Part shown: piece by piece, positions 27,981 through 37,373 of the stretch
Layout of the letters: each line of letters opens with the position of its first letter
Position numbering within the stretch: the first letter of the stretch is position 1
NCBI RefSeq assembly: GCF_039645985.1
Contig: NZ_CP147919.1
Span: 2,480,001-2,544,000 of the forward strand
DNA length: 64,000 nt
Direction: 5' to 3'
Source of the DNA: Sulfurimonas sp. HSL3-7
GTDB taxonomy: Bacteria; Campylobacterota; Campylobacteria; Campylobacterales; Sulfurimonadaceae
Made by a program: the position numbers and the translations under genes
The notes under the pieces: generated by a model
What the model was told of the DNA's origin: nothing
The model's database searches: none
The model's input: only the letters and a program-made list of their open reading frames with translations

Positions 27981-28649
27981 CTATGCCTGAGCGACTTTTG
28001 AAAAGTCGAGTTTCAGTGCTTCGTTGTCCATGATGCCGATACCGGCATTGAGCACTTTCTGCGCTATCTCCTGCACCTCTTTGAGCGAATGTATCTTGGC
28101 TGTGCCGCACTGGTAGAGGTTGAGTTCCGGGATGTCCTTTTGCGAATCGACATGCAGGACATCTTCCATCGATGCTTTCCACGCTTCGGCAACCGTCTCT
28201 TCCGCCGGTGTGCCGATCGTGCTCATATAGAAACCGGTACGGCAGCCCATCGGCGAGATATCAATGATCTCGGTATCTTTGCTGTTGAAATGGTCACGTC
28301 TGTTTTTCTTCAGCCACAACAGGCGCGGCAGTGCTCCAAGGGCATAGGTCTGACCGCTCTTCACATAAAATTCCGCTTCACGTTCTGGGAACATTCCGTT
28401 AAGCTCTGCCACCTCGCGGTCTGCTCTCGCATCCACATTGGCGACACCAAAGAGCTCTTTCCCCTCTCTGTCGTAAAGAACGATCCCTTCACGCATACTG
28501 GTGGCCGTCACCGCTTTGATACTGGCCTTCTCAATCGCTTTTCGGATACATGAAGAGAGGATTTTCCAATTGCTCTGATAGTCAAACCCCATCGAATTTG
28601 CAACGCCCTCTTCACTCAAATGTGTCCACTCCTGCTGACCTGTCCCCAC
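27981..28649 (-). CDS. In-frame chimera of AI-2 kinase (LsrK-like) fragment and LuxS C-terminal part
   Basis: Residues about 4-116 match an internal piece of the FGGY autoinducer-2 kinase LsrK ([43 protein letters not shown]). Residues about 117-222 match LuxS from about its residue 60 onward ([29 protein letters not shown]). LuxS has lost the HxxEH metal site; only its Cys remains. The kinase piece lacks the N-terminal DAGTGS phosphate loop and everything after about residue 140. The 222-codon frame is open across the junction (about 28300). GTG 28649 is the first start and has a poor ribosome-binding site. Neither activity is expected. It may be a deletion relic, an assembly join or a repurposed protein. 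Confidence 0.8.
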   Translation of the reverse strand: MGTGQQEWTHLSEEGVANSMGFDYQSNWKILSSCIRKAIEKASIKAVTATSMREGIVLYDREGKELFGVANVDARADREVAELNGMFPEREAEFYVKSGQTYALGALPRLLWLKKNRRDHFNSKDTEIIDISPMGCRTGFYMSTIGTPAEETVAEAWKASMEDVLHVDSQKDIPELNLYQCGTAKIHSLKEVQEIAQKVLNAGIGIMDNEALKLDFSKVAQA

Positions 28650-28768
28650 CTGATTGCCTACTTGGATTTCTTGTCCGGAGACCGCTCTTCTTGTTAGCTG
28701 ACTTTCTATAGTGGGGTAAAGAGAGAGAACGCCTTAACATTCAGACTATCATGAAGACAATCTCTTTT

Positions 28769-29362
28769 TTAATCGAGAGGCAGAAGATCATCCAGCAGAT
28801 CTTCGCCGTCATTCTCTTCATACTCTTTATAAACGGCGTCATCCTTCTTCAGTGCAAGCAGCAGTTTTTGACGGACATCCTTGTTGATGTTTTTCTCCTG
28901 TACCGCCATCAGCACTTCGATGGAGCTGTCTGTGGGGTTGCGCCATAATTTGATCTGTTTGTAATCTTCTTTTTTGGCTCCACTTACCTCGGAGGCAATG
29001 CTAGACGCGATACCATCGGTCAATACAGCCGCCTTCCCGCCTATCTTGCGCGAAAACGTAGCCAGCTTGTCCTCGATGTAATGCGACACGACCTGTTGCA
29101 TCTCTTTCTGGCCGTTGTCAGTCGCTTCCTGAAGCATAAAGTTATCACCTATGCGGCTGTAATCGCTATGGCCGACTGCCGTCTGCATCGCATCACCGAC
29201 AACATTTTTACAGACCCACTCCGGTGCCGGCGCACCGTTTTTGGTACATTTCAGGTCTTCATCGGCATCGATCTCATCAGGTTTAGGGCCACTGGAACAG
29301 GCGCTGAAACCCAGCATCAGTATTGAAACAAGTGTCATACACGCTATCTTCTGTAATTTCAT
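28769..29362 (-). CDS. LPP20-family lipoprotein
   Basis: The 197-residue lipoprotein has a signal peptide ending in FSAC (lipidated Cys near residue 22) and the LPP20/LptE-like domain: PEWVCKNVVGDAMQTAVGHSDYSRIGDNFMLQEATDNGQKEM is typical of the family in Helicobacter and Campylobacter. Members are exposed outer-membrane lipoproteins, often linked to flagellar or envelope roles; the role here is unknown. ATG 29362 is chosen because AAGGGG lies 6 nt upstream. It is divergent from the antiporter gene. Confidence 0.85.
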   Translation of the reverse strand: MKLQKIACMTLVSILMLGFSACSSGPKPDEIDADEDLKCTKNGAPAPEWVCKNVVGDAMQTAVGHSDYSRIGDNFMLQEATDNGQKEMQQVVSHYIEDKLATFSRKIGGKAAVLTDGIASSIASEVSGAKKEDYKQIKLWRNPTDSSIEVLMAVQEKNINKDVRQKLLLALKKDDAVYKEYEENDGEDLLDDLLPLD

Positions 29363-29417
29363 CATCAACCCCTTTGTGCAAATATTTTATCATAAGTTCT
29401 ACAACTGTATATCGTGC

Positions 29418-29430
29418 TATAATCCCCACT
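29418..29430 (+). promoter_or_regulatory. Extended -10 promoter placed 7 nt before a start codon
   Basis: GCTATAAT ends at 29423 and ATG follows at 29431, the same 7-nt spacing as at 7739-7752. No Shine-Dalgarno sequence is present. A leaderless mRNA is predicted. Confidence 0.6.
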
Positions 29431-30612
29431 ATGTTTGATGATGTTTTATTGCTGATCACCTTATCGCTGATCGTTATTTTCTCACCTTTTATTGCAAAAA
29501 TCATAAGGTTGCCGACAACCCCTGTGGAGATCATTCTCGGGGCGATTTTTGCATATGCGGGATTTTTGCATCACCACTATCTTTTCGAGCTTGTCGCCGA
29601 GGTCGGTTTTCTCTATCTGATGTTTATTGCCGGAACAGAGGTCGACCTGAAAAAGGTACTTCGCACCAACAGGGCCCTGATGAGGCGTATTCTCATCTAT
29701 CTCTCGCTGCTCTACCTTTTCTCTATCGGGTTCACCCTCTATTTTGACCTTGGCAAGATATTTATCGTACTGTTGCCGCTTATCTCCGTCGGACTGGTTG
29801 TAACGCTCTCCAAAGAGTACGGAAAGACACCCTGGCTGACACTGGGGATGACAGCAGGCGGCATCGGCGAGGTGATCAGTATCGCGGTGCTGACCATGAC
29901 CGCCACCGCACTGCAGGAGGGATTTGGACTTGCCTTTCTCAAATCGATGGGTGCCTTGGTTCTTTTCATCTTTATCATCTACCTGCTTTTTCGCGCCCTG
30001 CAGATTCTCTTCTGGTGGTTTCCGGAGGTCGGTACCGCACTGATGCCGCACGATGATAACAAGGAGCAGGACTTACGCATCTCGATGGGTGTCCTCTTTA
30101 TTCTTGTCGCCGTTATGCTCTACCTGCATCTTGAGCTCGCTTTCGGCGCCTTTATCGCAGGGATCTTTATCCCGACTTTCTTTACCCATAAACAGGACCT
30201 CCCTCACCGCCTCGCGAGCTACGGCTTCGGCTTTCTGATCCCGGTCTTTTTTATCAATATCGGCAGCACCTTCAACCTTGAATCACTCTTGATGGAAGGG
30301 CTGGTCACAACCGCCCTGATCATTACCGCAGCCATGGTCGCGATGCGTGTTGTCGGAGCCCTTGTCTTTAAAAATATTTTGGGCTTTCGTTCTGCGATAC
30401 TCCTGGGGCTGAGCCACTCCATGCCGTTGACGCTGCTGATTGCCGTTGCCACCATTGCCTATCACAGCAGCAGTATCGACAAGCTCCACTATTTCGCCTT
30501 TATTTTGGCATCACTCTTCCAGGTTATCGTTGTGACGCTTATGATCAAACTGATCCACAAAGAGCCGAGTCCGGCATCTTTGCCCAACGCGTTTAATCAG
30601 CAGAAAAGATAA
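29431..30612 (+). CDS. Cation/proton antiporter (CPA2/KefB-like)
   Basis: The 393-residue membrane protein has 11-13 hydrophobic helices of the monovalent cation:proton antiporter-2 type. The start FDDVLLLITLSLIVIFSPFIAKIIRLPTTPVEIILG, the segment GFLYLMFIAGTEVDLKKV and the conserved HLELAFGAFIAGIFI are family landmarks. There is no C-terminal RCK/TrkA-N domain, so nucleotide gating is absent. It should exchange Na+ or K+ for H+ at the inner membrane. ATG 29431 (MFDDVLL) is preferred over longer starts because of the -10 box 7 nt upstream. Confidence 0.88.
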   Translation: MFDDVLLLITLSLIVIFSPFIAKIIRLPTTPVEIILGAIFAYAGFLHHHYLFELVAEVGFLYLMFIAGTEVDLKKVLRTNRALMRRILIYLSLLYLFSIGFTLYFDLGKIFIVLLPLISVGLVVTLSKEYGKTPWLTLGMTAGGIGEVISIAVLTMTATALQEGFGLAFLKSMGALVLFIFIIYLLFRALQILFWWFPEVGTALMPHDDNKEQDLRISMGVLFILVAVMLYLHLELAFGAFIAGIFIPTFFTHKQDLPHRLASYGFGFLIPVFFINIGSTFNLESLLMEGLVTTALIITAAMVAMRVVGALVFKNILGFRSAILLGLSHSMPLTLLIAVATIAYHSSSIDKLHYFAFILASLFQVIVVTLMIKLIHKEPSPASLPNAFNQQKR

Positions 30613-30663
30613 ACAGGCAAGCTCTCTATTTATAAATTAGTAGGCGTTCTGTTTTATGCGATG

Positions 30664-30906
30664 TCAGGAACGATGCAAACCTTCCGTAGATTTTTTATAC
30701 CGGTTGCATTCTATTGCTCTTGAGACATAGCGAGGAAGTTTTCCGACAGGATAGACCAGACCGACAGCAAGGGTAACAAACCAGACAGCACTGTAGACAT
30801 TACCCATAGAGAATATATAAGCAATCAGAAGCAAAGATACAACTTCCAAAATAAAATAGAGATATGGTCTTATAATGGAACATGTCCGTTTCTCAACTTT
30901 TTTCAT
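30664..30906 (-). CDS. Small membrane protein of unknown function
   Basis: The 80-residue product has two predicted membrane helices (about 13-33 and 38-57) and a basic, soluble C-terminus (NRYKKSTEGLHRS). The N-terminus is basic (MKKVEKR). ATG 30906 is preceded by an AAAGGAGAG ribosome-binding site, which supports expression. I do not recognise the family. It stands alone in a region of small intergenic gaps. Confidence 0.6.
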   Translation of the reverse strand: MKKVEKRTCSIIRPYLYFILEVVSLLLIAYIFSMGNVYSAVWFVTLAVGLVYPVGKLPRYVSRAIECNRYKKSTEGLHRS

Positions 30907-31132
30907 GCAGCTCTCCTTTATAATGCTTATTTACTCTACAAACCCGATGTGACATCGTCAAATAAGCAGGTGTGACTGTTTACCAAGAGTTTAGTCCCTT
31001 AAAGCTTACTTTGAAATAAATTTTATTCATATCTATTATTCGATGTTATCAAGACATGTGAAAGCAAATCGGAACAACCCCAATCCTATTGACTGTGGCT
31101 GATCCGACTTTTTTTGAGAAGAAACGTATATA

Positions 31133-32089
31133 CTATTTTTTTTCTTTTAGGATATGGTTCGCGATCGCAAAGCCGTGGTTAAGACCAAGAGCGATTGAAC
31201 CGCCGGACTCCTGCGTGATGTCGCCCGCGACATAGAGCTCTTTGATGTTGGTCTCATAGTTTTCGTCATGCACCGGCTTACCGTCTTCGATCTCGATACC
31301 TGATGATGTCAAAAAAGCACTGGGTGTTGTACCGCCGATCGCATAGATGACCCGGTCATAGCACTCGTCATCGCCCTCGTCGAGCAGGACTTTGACTTTG
31401 CCGTCCTCCGCTTCAAGGCCCAATATGTTGGCCCCCATGATCGCACGGACACTGCCGTTTTCAGTGGCCTCGGCGATATCTTTCTGGTTGGTCGGATTGG
31501 CACGGCGAAAGTTCTCCCGACGGTAGCAGATGGTCACATCGTTTTTCTCACACAGATCGACAGCATACTCTACCGCTGAGTCGCCGCCGCCGACGACCAT
31601 GATCTTTTCGCCTTCGGAACAGCTGTCGAGCGTATAGGCAACCTGTTTTTTAATCGCGGTCGGGATCTTGTAGTCAGGCTTGTTCGGTTTGCCCATGCGT
31701 CCGATCGTCACAACAACATGTTTCGCCTTTACCGATCCGCCTGCGATCATCACCTCGAAATCATCCCCTGTCTTAACGATCTTCTGCACTTCGGTATGGG
31801 TCCTTAACTCGACAGAATGTTTTTCCAGGATCTCATCAAAAAAGTCCAAAGTGCTCTCTTTGGTTCCGTCCAGAAAACGGATGTTGCCGTCAAGTTCGAC
31901 CGTCTGTCCCTTCCAGTCCTTGTCGACACGTTTTTTGTCTTTGTAAAATTTACGGATGGTCGCATTATGGTTTTCATCCTTTTCGATCAGGATGATATCG
32001 CGCATTCCAAGCAGGTAACACTCCACCGCGGCAGCGATTCCCGCCGGCCCGGCGCCGATAATAGCAAGTTGATACATTTTTTCTGACAT
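31133..32089 (-). CDS. NAD(P)/FAD-dependent oxidoreductase, thioredoxin-reductase fold (YpdA-like)
   Basis: The 318-residue flavoprotein has the FAD-binding GAGPAGIAAAVE (about 13-24), the NAD(P)-binding GGGDSAVEYAVDL (about 175-187) and the C-terminal YVAGDITQESGGSIALGLNHG. No CxxC redox pair sits between the two halves, so it is not a classical thioredoxin reductase. YpdA-type proteins reduce low-molecular-weight disulfides, and ferredoxin/flavodoxin reductases share this layout; I cannot choose between them. ATG 32089 has a TTGGAG site. Confidence 0.82.
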   Translation of the reverse strand: MSEKMYQLAIIGAGPAGIAAAVECYLLGMRDIILIEKDENHNATIRKFYKDKKRVDKDWKGQTVELDGNIRFLDGTKESTLDFFDEILEKHSVELRTHTEVQKIVKTGDDFEVMIAGGSVKAKHVVVTIGRMGKPNKPDYKIPTAIKKQVAYTLDSCSEGEKIMVVGGGDSAVEYAVDLCEKNDVTICYRRENFRRANPTNQKDIAEATENGSVRAIMGANILGLEAEDGKVKVLLDEGDDECYDRVIYAIGGTTPSAFLTSSGIEIEDGKPVHDENYETNIKELYVAGDITQESGGSIALGLNHGFAIANHILKEKK

Positions 32090-32211
32090 AGAATCTCCAA
32101 TCGTGAGTATGTTGTATTTTAGCAGGATTTTATCAATGACGGATGAGCGATTGTTTTGAGAGCGTGTAACGGTGGTTTAAAGAAGAGGAGATAGGGAAAG
32201 CCCCCTATATA

Positions 32212-32313
32212 TTAGTGCTTGCGCGCACCGGTGTTGTGGTAGACGAACATGCTTCCTGCTGTTACAGCCGCTGCAGCATAAAACATGGCGATAAAATCGA
32301 TAACGACCATCAT
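32212..32313 (-). CDS. 33-residue single-helix membrane peptide
   Basis: This very short gene encodes one hydrophobic helix (VVIDFIAMFYAAAAVTAG) ending in a basic tail (YHNTGARKH). A strong AAAGGAAAT ribosome-binding site stands just before ATG 32313; a second ATG follows at once. Codon use and composition look like a real small membrane protein, similar in shape to small oxidase or transporter subunits, but no family is recognised. It is isolated between the flavoprotein and the DUF1566 gene. Confidence 0.55.
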   Translation of the reverse strand: MMVVIDFIAMFYAAAAVTAGSMFVYHNTGARKH

Positions 32314-32411
32314 ATTTCCTTTCATAAAAAAATAAAAGCGGATAATAACGAAGAAAAGCTATATTTTTACAAAAATTATGACAAAAAAAAATTCTAAAGA
32401 AAAATAAAAGG

Positions 32412-33218
32412 CTATTCCTGTGTATCGCTGACACAGCGGACGTAGGAGCTGTTCTTTTTCAAACTTGTGGCCACCGAACCCAGTTTAAAACCAACGACAT
32501 AGGCTTGATCTTCGCCGAACTCATCATCGCTCCAATAGTAGCGGTTCATCATCACGCCAAAGAGAGACGTATCGACAGCCGGGCGGGTATAGGCATAATC
32601 CACGATGCTGTAAAGCTCATCCACACTAGGAAGCCGCCACTCTCTCCCTTGGTAGCTGCTCTCTTCACAAAATGCTTGCGCCGCTTCATAGGTATATTTT
32701 TTCTTTTTATTGCCCGCTGTTAGGGGCATCCAGAGGATCTCGTTTTCCGGATCTTTTACGCCGGCTTCCGTTTCGATGTATGCGGATTTTTCGGACGACA
32801 GCACGGTATTGGTGCAGATGACACCGGCTCTTTTGTTGAGCGGCGAAAGCGTGACGTCACCGTCTTGGAGGTAAAAGGTGTAGCCGATCTCCCTTCCCTC
32901 CTGAGAACCGTCCTCGCCTTCGCCACCGGTGCCCATCTGAGACTTTCCATCACGGGTGCTGTTGGCTGACCAGTAGGCGCGTTCACTGCTGAATCTGTCA
33001 CTCTGCCCGCGAAGAGGAAAGAGCTCTTTTATCGACGGCAGTCTCCACGCTCCACCTTCCAAACGGTGGCAATAACTTTCTGCCATCGCATAGGTGTAGT
33101 GGTCGCCTTCAGCCTCTTTAAACTCCCCGTAAAGAGCAGAGGCAAACAGCAATAATAGAAATATCTTTTTGCCGAATCCTTTCAGCGGATCAGTCAACTG
33201 CGATTCTGTACGGCTCAT
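32412..33218 (-). CDS. Secreted protein with two DUF1566 (Lcl C-terminal) domains
   Basis: The 268-residue protein has an N-terminal hydrophobic signal (KKIFLLLLFASALYG, about 17-31) after a basic stretch. Two DUF1566-like units follow: GGAWRLPSIKEL with YWSANS, and GREWRLPSVDELYSIVDY with YYWSDDE and VRCVSD. DUF1566 proteins are exported, with a C-type-lectin-related fold; the WRLPS...L and YWS motifs are diagnostic. Function is unknown, perhaps surface binding. It is divergent from the Bfd-like gene. Confidence 0.85.
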   Translation of the reverse strand: MSRTESQLTDPLKGFGKKIFLLLLFASALYGEFKEAEGDHYTYAMAESYCHRLEGGAWRLPSIKELFPLRGQSDRFSSERAYWSANSTRDGKSQMGTGGEGEDGSQEGREIGYTFYLQDGDVTLSPLNKRAGVICTNTVLSSEKSAYIETEAGVKDPENEILWMPLTAGNKKKKYTYEAAQAFCEESSYQGREWRLPSVDELYSIVDYAYTRPAVDTSLFGVMMNRYYWSDDEFGEDQAYVVGFKLGSVATSLKKNSSYVRCVSDTQE

Positions 33219-33264
33219 AATATTCTCTTTTTTTCGATATTATACCAGCAAAAAAAGAGTAGCC

Positions 33265-33486
33265 ATGTTCGACAAAAACAGAGAGATATGCGTCTGTAAC
33301 TCACTCTCAATGCAGGAGATCGCCGAATGCATCAAAAAAAACGACATTACAACATTGGAAGCACTGTTGGAGAACCAGGAGTGCCCGGTCGGCGACAAAT
33401 GCGAAAGCTGTCATGAAGAGGGGTACGAGAACGACGGCTATTCCCTGGCGATGGTGCTTTCACTGGTCAAACAGGGAAGACTATAA
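33265..33486 (+). CDS. Bfd-like [2Fe-2S] protein
   Basis: The 73-residue protein starts with CVCNSLSMQEIAECIKKN, the CxC plus helix pattern of BFD-like [2Fe-2S] domains, and has further cysteines in CPVGDKCESC. The usual second pair is CxxC about 33 residues later, which fits CESC. Bacterioferritin-associated ferredoxin and related small domains pass electrons to ferritin or reductases. The partner is not visible here. ATG 33265 is preceded by an AAAGAGTAG region. Confidence 0.7.
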   Translation: MFDKNREICVCNSLSMQEIAECIKKNDITTLEALLENQECPVGDKCESCHEEGYENDGYSLAMVLSLVKQGRL

Positions 33487-33725
33487 GGGCTGAGTTAAGC
33501 GTTAAGTTAAGAGTTAAGATGGCGATACCCAAGGGGGCAGACCCAACTCATCCCAACCAAACCTGAAAGTCGTAAAAGTTCCAGATTTGGTGCAGATTGT
33601 GTTTAACTCAGACCGATAGCGCAGAAGAGCCAACAGCTCACTGCAGCGAACGACTAAATCGTGAGTCGTGCTGCTGTGCGCGGAGAGTCTGAGTTGGACG
33701 CAAGATGCGCTGAAGCTGGGACTTT

Positions 33726-35648
33726 TTAAAGGTGCTCGCGTTTGATGGTGATCCCTTTGATATGCGATAACGGGTAGGCATAGATGACCCCGTGCCCTTC
33801 ACCGACAATGTCGAGTTCATCCATCGCCTGACGGATGACATTGTTCACCAGTTTTGTCGGCATCAGGAACATCAGTTTGACATCGGTATTCTCCTGCTCC
33901 AAACGGTTATAAAACTGCTCTTCGTTGTGCTGCAGCCCCATGCCGTGCGCCTGCGTCACCGTCACCCCGGTTGCACCGGCTTCACGGGCAACACGCAGCG
34001 CTTTTTCACGTTTTTCTTTCGGTACGATGATATAGACCGCTGAAAAATGCGCCTGATAGGAGTGGCGCTGACCGAAACCGTCGACATTGACGGTTGCCAG
34101 CCCCATGTCCTGGGCATCCTCGATCGCCTGACGCAGTTCGAAAAGTTGTTCTTCTTCCCTCTCCTGTTCGCCTTTGATACCGAGTTTGTCGGAGATAACC
34201 CCGTAGAGCATCACCGTTATCATCGGGAACAGCGAGGCAAATGCGATCAGACCGAACCCGTCGACCAGCGGGTCGCGTCCCGGAATGTTGCTGGCAAGTC
34301 CAAGCCCTAGCGCCGCGACCAGCGGTACCGTCACCGTCGAGGTTGTCACACCGCCGCTGTCATAGGCGATACCGATAATGTATTTCGGAGCGATCACTGT
34401 CAAGGCGATGACGACGATATAACCGGCAATGATGTAATAGACGATATGCCCGCCGTCGACAATACGAAACGACCCCAACGCAATACCGATGGCAACACCG
34501 AAGGCGACAAAGAGGCGCAGACCGAAATCATTGATCTTGCCGTCACTGATCTCTTTCGCCTTTTTGGCGATCGCGGTCAGTGCCGGTTCAGCCATGGTCG
34601 TTGCAAAACCGATCGCAAAACCGAAGGCGTAAATGATGAAGTGGTTGTCCTGCAATGTAAGCTGGTACGCCATCGTCTCGCCCAGAGAAAAAAGTCCCAT
34701 CTCCAGCCCCAGAATGAACGCGTAAAGACCGATGATGACAAGCGCAAAACCGATAGCGACCGCCTTGATGTTTTCGATCGGTTTTTTAAGCACGCCGTAC
34801 TGAAAGAAGAGAATGATCGCAAGGATCGGCAGGACATCTTTGACCACGCCGAACAGCCCCATCAACATACCGTAAGGCGAATGGTCGATCACCGCCGCTT
34901 TTTCAGGCATTGCAATGACCTCCACCACACTTTTGGCATCGACCATCTCATACACGACAATGCCGTATACCTGGACAAAGATCATCGGTGTCAACGAGGC
35001 GAAAGCGATCAGTCCGAAACCGTCCAGTACCGGGTTCCGCCCCTTGATGGTGCTCGCCAGCCCGATGCCAAGAGCGGCCACAAGAGGTACCGTCACCGTC
35101 GAGGTCGTTACCCCGCCGAGGTCATAGGCCAGACCGACGATCTCATGCGGCGCAAATGCGGTTGTCGCCACCACCAGAATATAGCCGGCAATGATGTAGT
35201 ACTGGATCGGGTGCCCTTTGATAATACGCCAGACCCCGAGAACGATCGCAAAACCGACCGAAAAGGCCACGACGCCGCGCAGTACACCCGCGTCGATCCT
35301 GCCGCTGCTGATCGCGGCCGCTTTCTGCGCGATGACATAGAGAGCCGGCTCGGCAATGGTCGTACCGAAACCGATGAGAAAGGCAAAGATAATGATCCAG
35401 AAGGTCGATCCCTTGTGGGCAAAGTCACTTGCAAGCCTCTCACCTACGGGGAAGATAGCCACTTCGAGCCCCAGTAAAAAGACTGCCAGACCGACGGCAA
35501 CAATACCCAGCCCGATCGTTGTTGCCAACCATCCTGCAGGGATGCTCTGAATAATAGCCAATTGAAAAAAGAGGATCACCAGTATTATCGGTAAAAGATC
35601 GCGAAAAGCCTCTTTTAACAGTAGTAAAAATGATTTTACACTTAACAT
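33726..35648 (-). CDS. Duplicated DUF1538 membrane protein fused to a PII-like domain
   Basis: The 640 residues form two homologous DUF1538 membrane halves and a soluble tail. Each half contains IGFxTTxAEPAL and the identical [17 protein letters not shown] (about 182 and 430). The C-terminal part (about 505-640) reads like a PII/GlnB-related domain: [37 protein letters not shown], then a hydrophobic core strand. In PII proteins such a domain binds nucleotides or metabolites and gates transporters. The membrane part is probably a transporter of unknown substrate gated by the tail, which is inference. Confidence 0.85.
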   Translation of the reverse strand: MLSVKSFLLLLKEAFRDLLPIILVILFFQLAIIQSIPAGWLATTIGLGIVAVGLAVFLLGLEVAIFPVGERLASDFAHKGSTFWIIIFAFLIGFGTTIAEPALYVIAQKAAAISSGRIDAGVLRGVVAFSVGFAIVLGVWRIIKGHPIQYYIIAGYILVVATTAFAPHEIVGLAYDLGGVTTSTVTVPLVAALGIGLASTIKGRNPVLDGFGLIAFASLTPMIFVQVYGIVVYEMVDAKSVVEVIAMPEKAAVIDHSPYGMLMGLFGVVKDVLPILAIILFFQYGVLKKPIENIKAVAIGFALVIIGLYAFILGLEMGLFSLGETMAYQLTLQDNHFIIYAFGFAIGFATTMAEPALTAIAKKAKEISDGKINDFGLRLFVAFGVAIGIALGSFRIVDGGHIVYYIIAGYIVVIALTVIAPKYIIGIAYDSGGVTTSTVTVPLVAALGLGLASNIPGRDPLVDGFGLIAFASLFPMITVMLYGVISDKLGIKGEQEREEEQLFELRQAIEDAQDMGLATVNVDGFGQRHSYQAHFSAVYIIVPKEKREKALRVAREAGATGVTVTQAHGMGLQHNEEQFYNRLEQENTDVKLMFLMPTKLVNNVIRQAMDELDIVGEGHGVIYAYPLSHIKGITIKREHL

Positions 35649-35738
35649 AAACGTCGCTTTCTCAAATGCCTACGATTTGAGGCTGTTGGATTTTTATTGT
35701 TTTACACTGCAGAACAGTATCTCTCGCTTGATTCCCGG

Positions 35739-36209
35739 CTAGAGAATGAATAATATCGGGTACATCGAACACCCCATCACAGAGGTGACGACTATTGCCA
35801 GGTAGAGCCATTTTGCTTTGGCCTTATGCTGCGAAAAATAGGGAGAAGAGGGACCTTCTTTAACAAAGACTTTCATTGATTTATAGATCGTGATCCCCCA
35901 GGCGACGACGGTAATGAGCGCAATGATGATATGCACGATCAGATAGCCCAGCACCCAGACATAGGTGAGATCACTGCCCTGCATGTAGCTGTTGAATCCG
36001 CCGTCGAAACGGACACCGATCTCGAAAATAACCACCATCACCATCGTGATCAAAAAGAGTGTCGCCTGCGTTTTGAAATGGGCACGGTAATTGCCTTTAA
36101 CCGCCAATACAATGGCATAGCCCACCAAAAAAGGCAGGAGCCCGAAATAGATCGTTACCAGATCCATAAAAAGAGGGGCTCTTGTCCCTAAAAAACCTGC
36201 TTCAAACAT
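35739..36209 (-). CDS. DUF420-family membrane protein
   Basis: The 156-residue protein has four membrane helices. The start FLGTRAPLFMDLVTIYFGLLPFLVGYAI and the following HFKTQATLFLITMVMV and HIIIALITVVAWGITIY match the DUF420 layout, with histidines (46, 93, 130) that in related proteins may coordinate haem or copper. DUF420 proteins often accompany respiratory oxidase genes; none is next to it here. It is the last gene of the msrA-DsbA-DUF420 operon, 3 nt after the DsbA-like gene. Confidence 0.8.
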   Translation of the reverse strand: MFEAGFLGTRAPLFMDLVTIYFGLLPFLVGYAIVLAVKGNYRAHFKTQATLFLITMVMVVIFEIGVRFDGGFNSYMQGSDLTYVWVLGYLIVHIIIALITVVAWGITIYKSMKVFVKEGPSSPYFSQHKAKAKWLYLAIVVTSVMGCSMYPILFIL

Positions 36210-36212
36210 TGT

Positions 36213-36839
36213 CTACCTTTTGATCAGAGCTATCAGCTCTTCATATTTTTTATACCCGCGAATCTGGGAGAGGTGTCCCTGCTTGTCAATAACGATCAGC
36301 GTCGGAAAGGAGCTCACGCCGTAGGTGCGTGCTTTCTGCTTGTCGGCTGCCGTCGCTTTTTTCATCGCATCGCTTCGGAACATTTTTGAAAACGCCATTA
36401 TATCGAAACCGATCGAAGCGATCACTTCTGCGATCACCTCTTCACGGGTGATGTCTCGGCCTTCGGCATAAAAAGCCTTCTGCAGAGCGGCATAAGCGGC
36501 GTACGCTTTGGAACTGTCCAAAGCCCGCACGGTAACAACAGCCCTGCAGGCCGGTTCTGTCGTGTAGTTGAACGCTTCCTGCGAAAGGGCTGTCGCATCA
36601 AACGGCAGTCCCGTCGCATCATGTACGGCCTGCCAATACCCCAGATGATTTTTGAGCTTCTCTGCGTCAAATATCTCGCCGTCGCGCAAACCGCCCATGA
36701 TCATCGAAAAAGGTACGCCTTTGAGCTCCGCACGCAGTTTGAAGAGTTCCGGACCAAAACCGTAACACCAGGAGCACATCGGGTCCCCGACAAAGATCAC
36801 CTCGGCCAGGTGGGTATAGGAAGAGGTTCCGAACACCAT
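36213..36839 (-). CDS. DsbA-family thioredoxin-like protein (FrnE/DsbA type)
   Basis: The 208-residue protein has an N-terminal thioredoxin fold with redox motif CSWC in FVGDPMCSWCYGFGPEL, an inserted helical domain and the cis-proline segment VSSFPTLIVID (about 182). No signal peptide is present, so it is cytoplasmic, as for FrnE-type oxidoreductases. Its ATG abuts the msrA stop codon (TAGATG), so msrA and this gene are coupled; both act on thiol or methionine oxidation. Confidence 0.87.
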   Translation of the reverse strand: MVFGTSSYTHLAEVIFVGDPMCSWCYGFGPELFKLRAELKGVPFSMIMGGLRDGEIFDAEKLKNHLGYWQAVHDATGLPFDATALSQEAFNYTTEPACRAVVTVRALDSSKAYAAYAALQKAFYAEGRDITREEVIAEVIASIGFDIMAFSKMFRSDAMKKATAADKQKARTYGVSSFPTLIVIDKQGHLSQIRGYKKYEELIALIKR

Positions 36840-37373
36840 CTAGCGTTCCAGTTTATCGCTGAATTTCATCATGAACTTCTGAACCTTCGGCGCAACGACC
36901 GCCTGGCAGTACCCCTGCGTCGGGTTGAGTTCGAAATAGTGCTGGTGGTACGCTTCTGCCGGGTAAAAGACCGGAGCCGGCGAGAGTTCTGTCACAATCG
37001 GATCACGGAAGTGCTCCTGCACTGCCTTTGCCGAGGCGATCGCCGCCTCTTTCTGCGCTTCATCCTGATAGAAGATCACCGAACGGTACTGCGTACCCCT
37101 GTCAGCGCCCTGATAGTTGAGCGTGGTCGGATCATGGATCACCCAGAAAATATCAAGCAGCTCGCTGAAGCTGATAACATCGGCATCGAAAGTGATCTCG
37201 ACCACCTCGGCGTGCCCCGTTGTCCCGCTGCAGACATCACGGTAGGTCGGGTTCGGATTCGCTCCGCCCGCATACCCGCTGATCGCCGATTCAACCCCCT
37301 TGACTCGGCTGTAAACCGCTTCGATACACCAGAAACATCCTCCGCCCAAAAGCGCTTTTTCACGACTCGACAT
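36840..37373 (-). CDS. msrA: Peptide-methionine (S)-S-oxide reductase
   Basis: The 177-residue enzyme has the catalytic GGCFWCIEAVY (Cys near residue 13), GYAGGANPNPTY and the DPTTLNYQGADRGTQYRS block. It repairs oxidised methionine in proteins. A further Cys in PTQGYCQAV could act as recycler. ATG 37373 has a GGGAGG site and is embedded in a hairpin element also found twice in the gene-poor region at 57 kb. It leads a three-gene operon. Confidence 0.96.
   Translation of the reverse strand: MSSREKALLGGGCFWCIEAVYSRVKGVESAISGYAGGANPNPTYRDVCSGTTGHAEVVEITFDADVISFSELLDIFWVIHDPTTLNYQGADRGTQYRSVIFYQDEAQKEAAIASAKAVQEHFRDPIVTELSPAPVFYPAEAYHQHYFELNPTQGYCQAVVAPKVQKFMMKFSDKLER

Noticed and set aside
27733-28182. 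A 149-codon version of the NifX-like gene reaching back into the chimera
   Set aside because: The extra N-terminal part is an out-of-frame reading of the LuxS region. GTG 27978 gives an MKILLP-type start next to the previous stop codon.
28301-28649. A working AI-2 kinase fused to a working AI-2 synthase
   Set aside because: Both catalytic centres are incomplete: no HxxEH metal site in the LuxS part and no phosphate loop or C-terminal half in the kinase part.
33487-33560. GTTAAG repeats after the Bfd-like gene, as a possible CRISPR or satellite
   Set aside because: Only four irregular 6-mers within about 30 bases, with no spacer-repeat periodicity.
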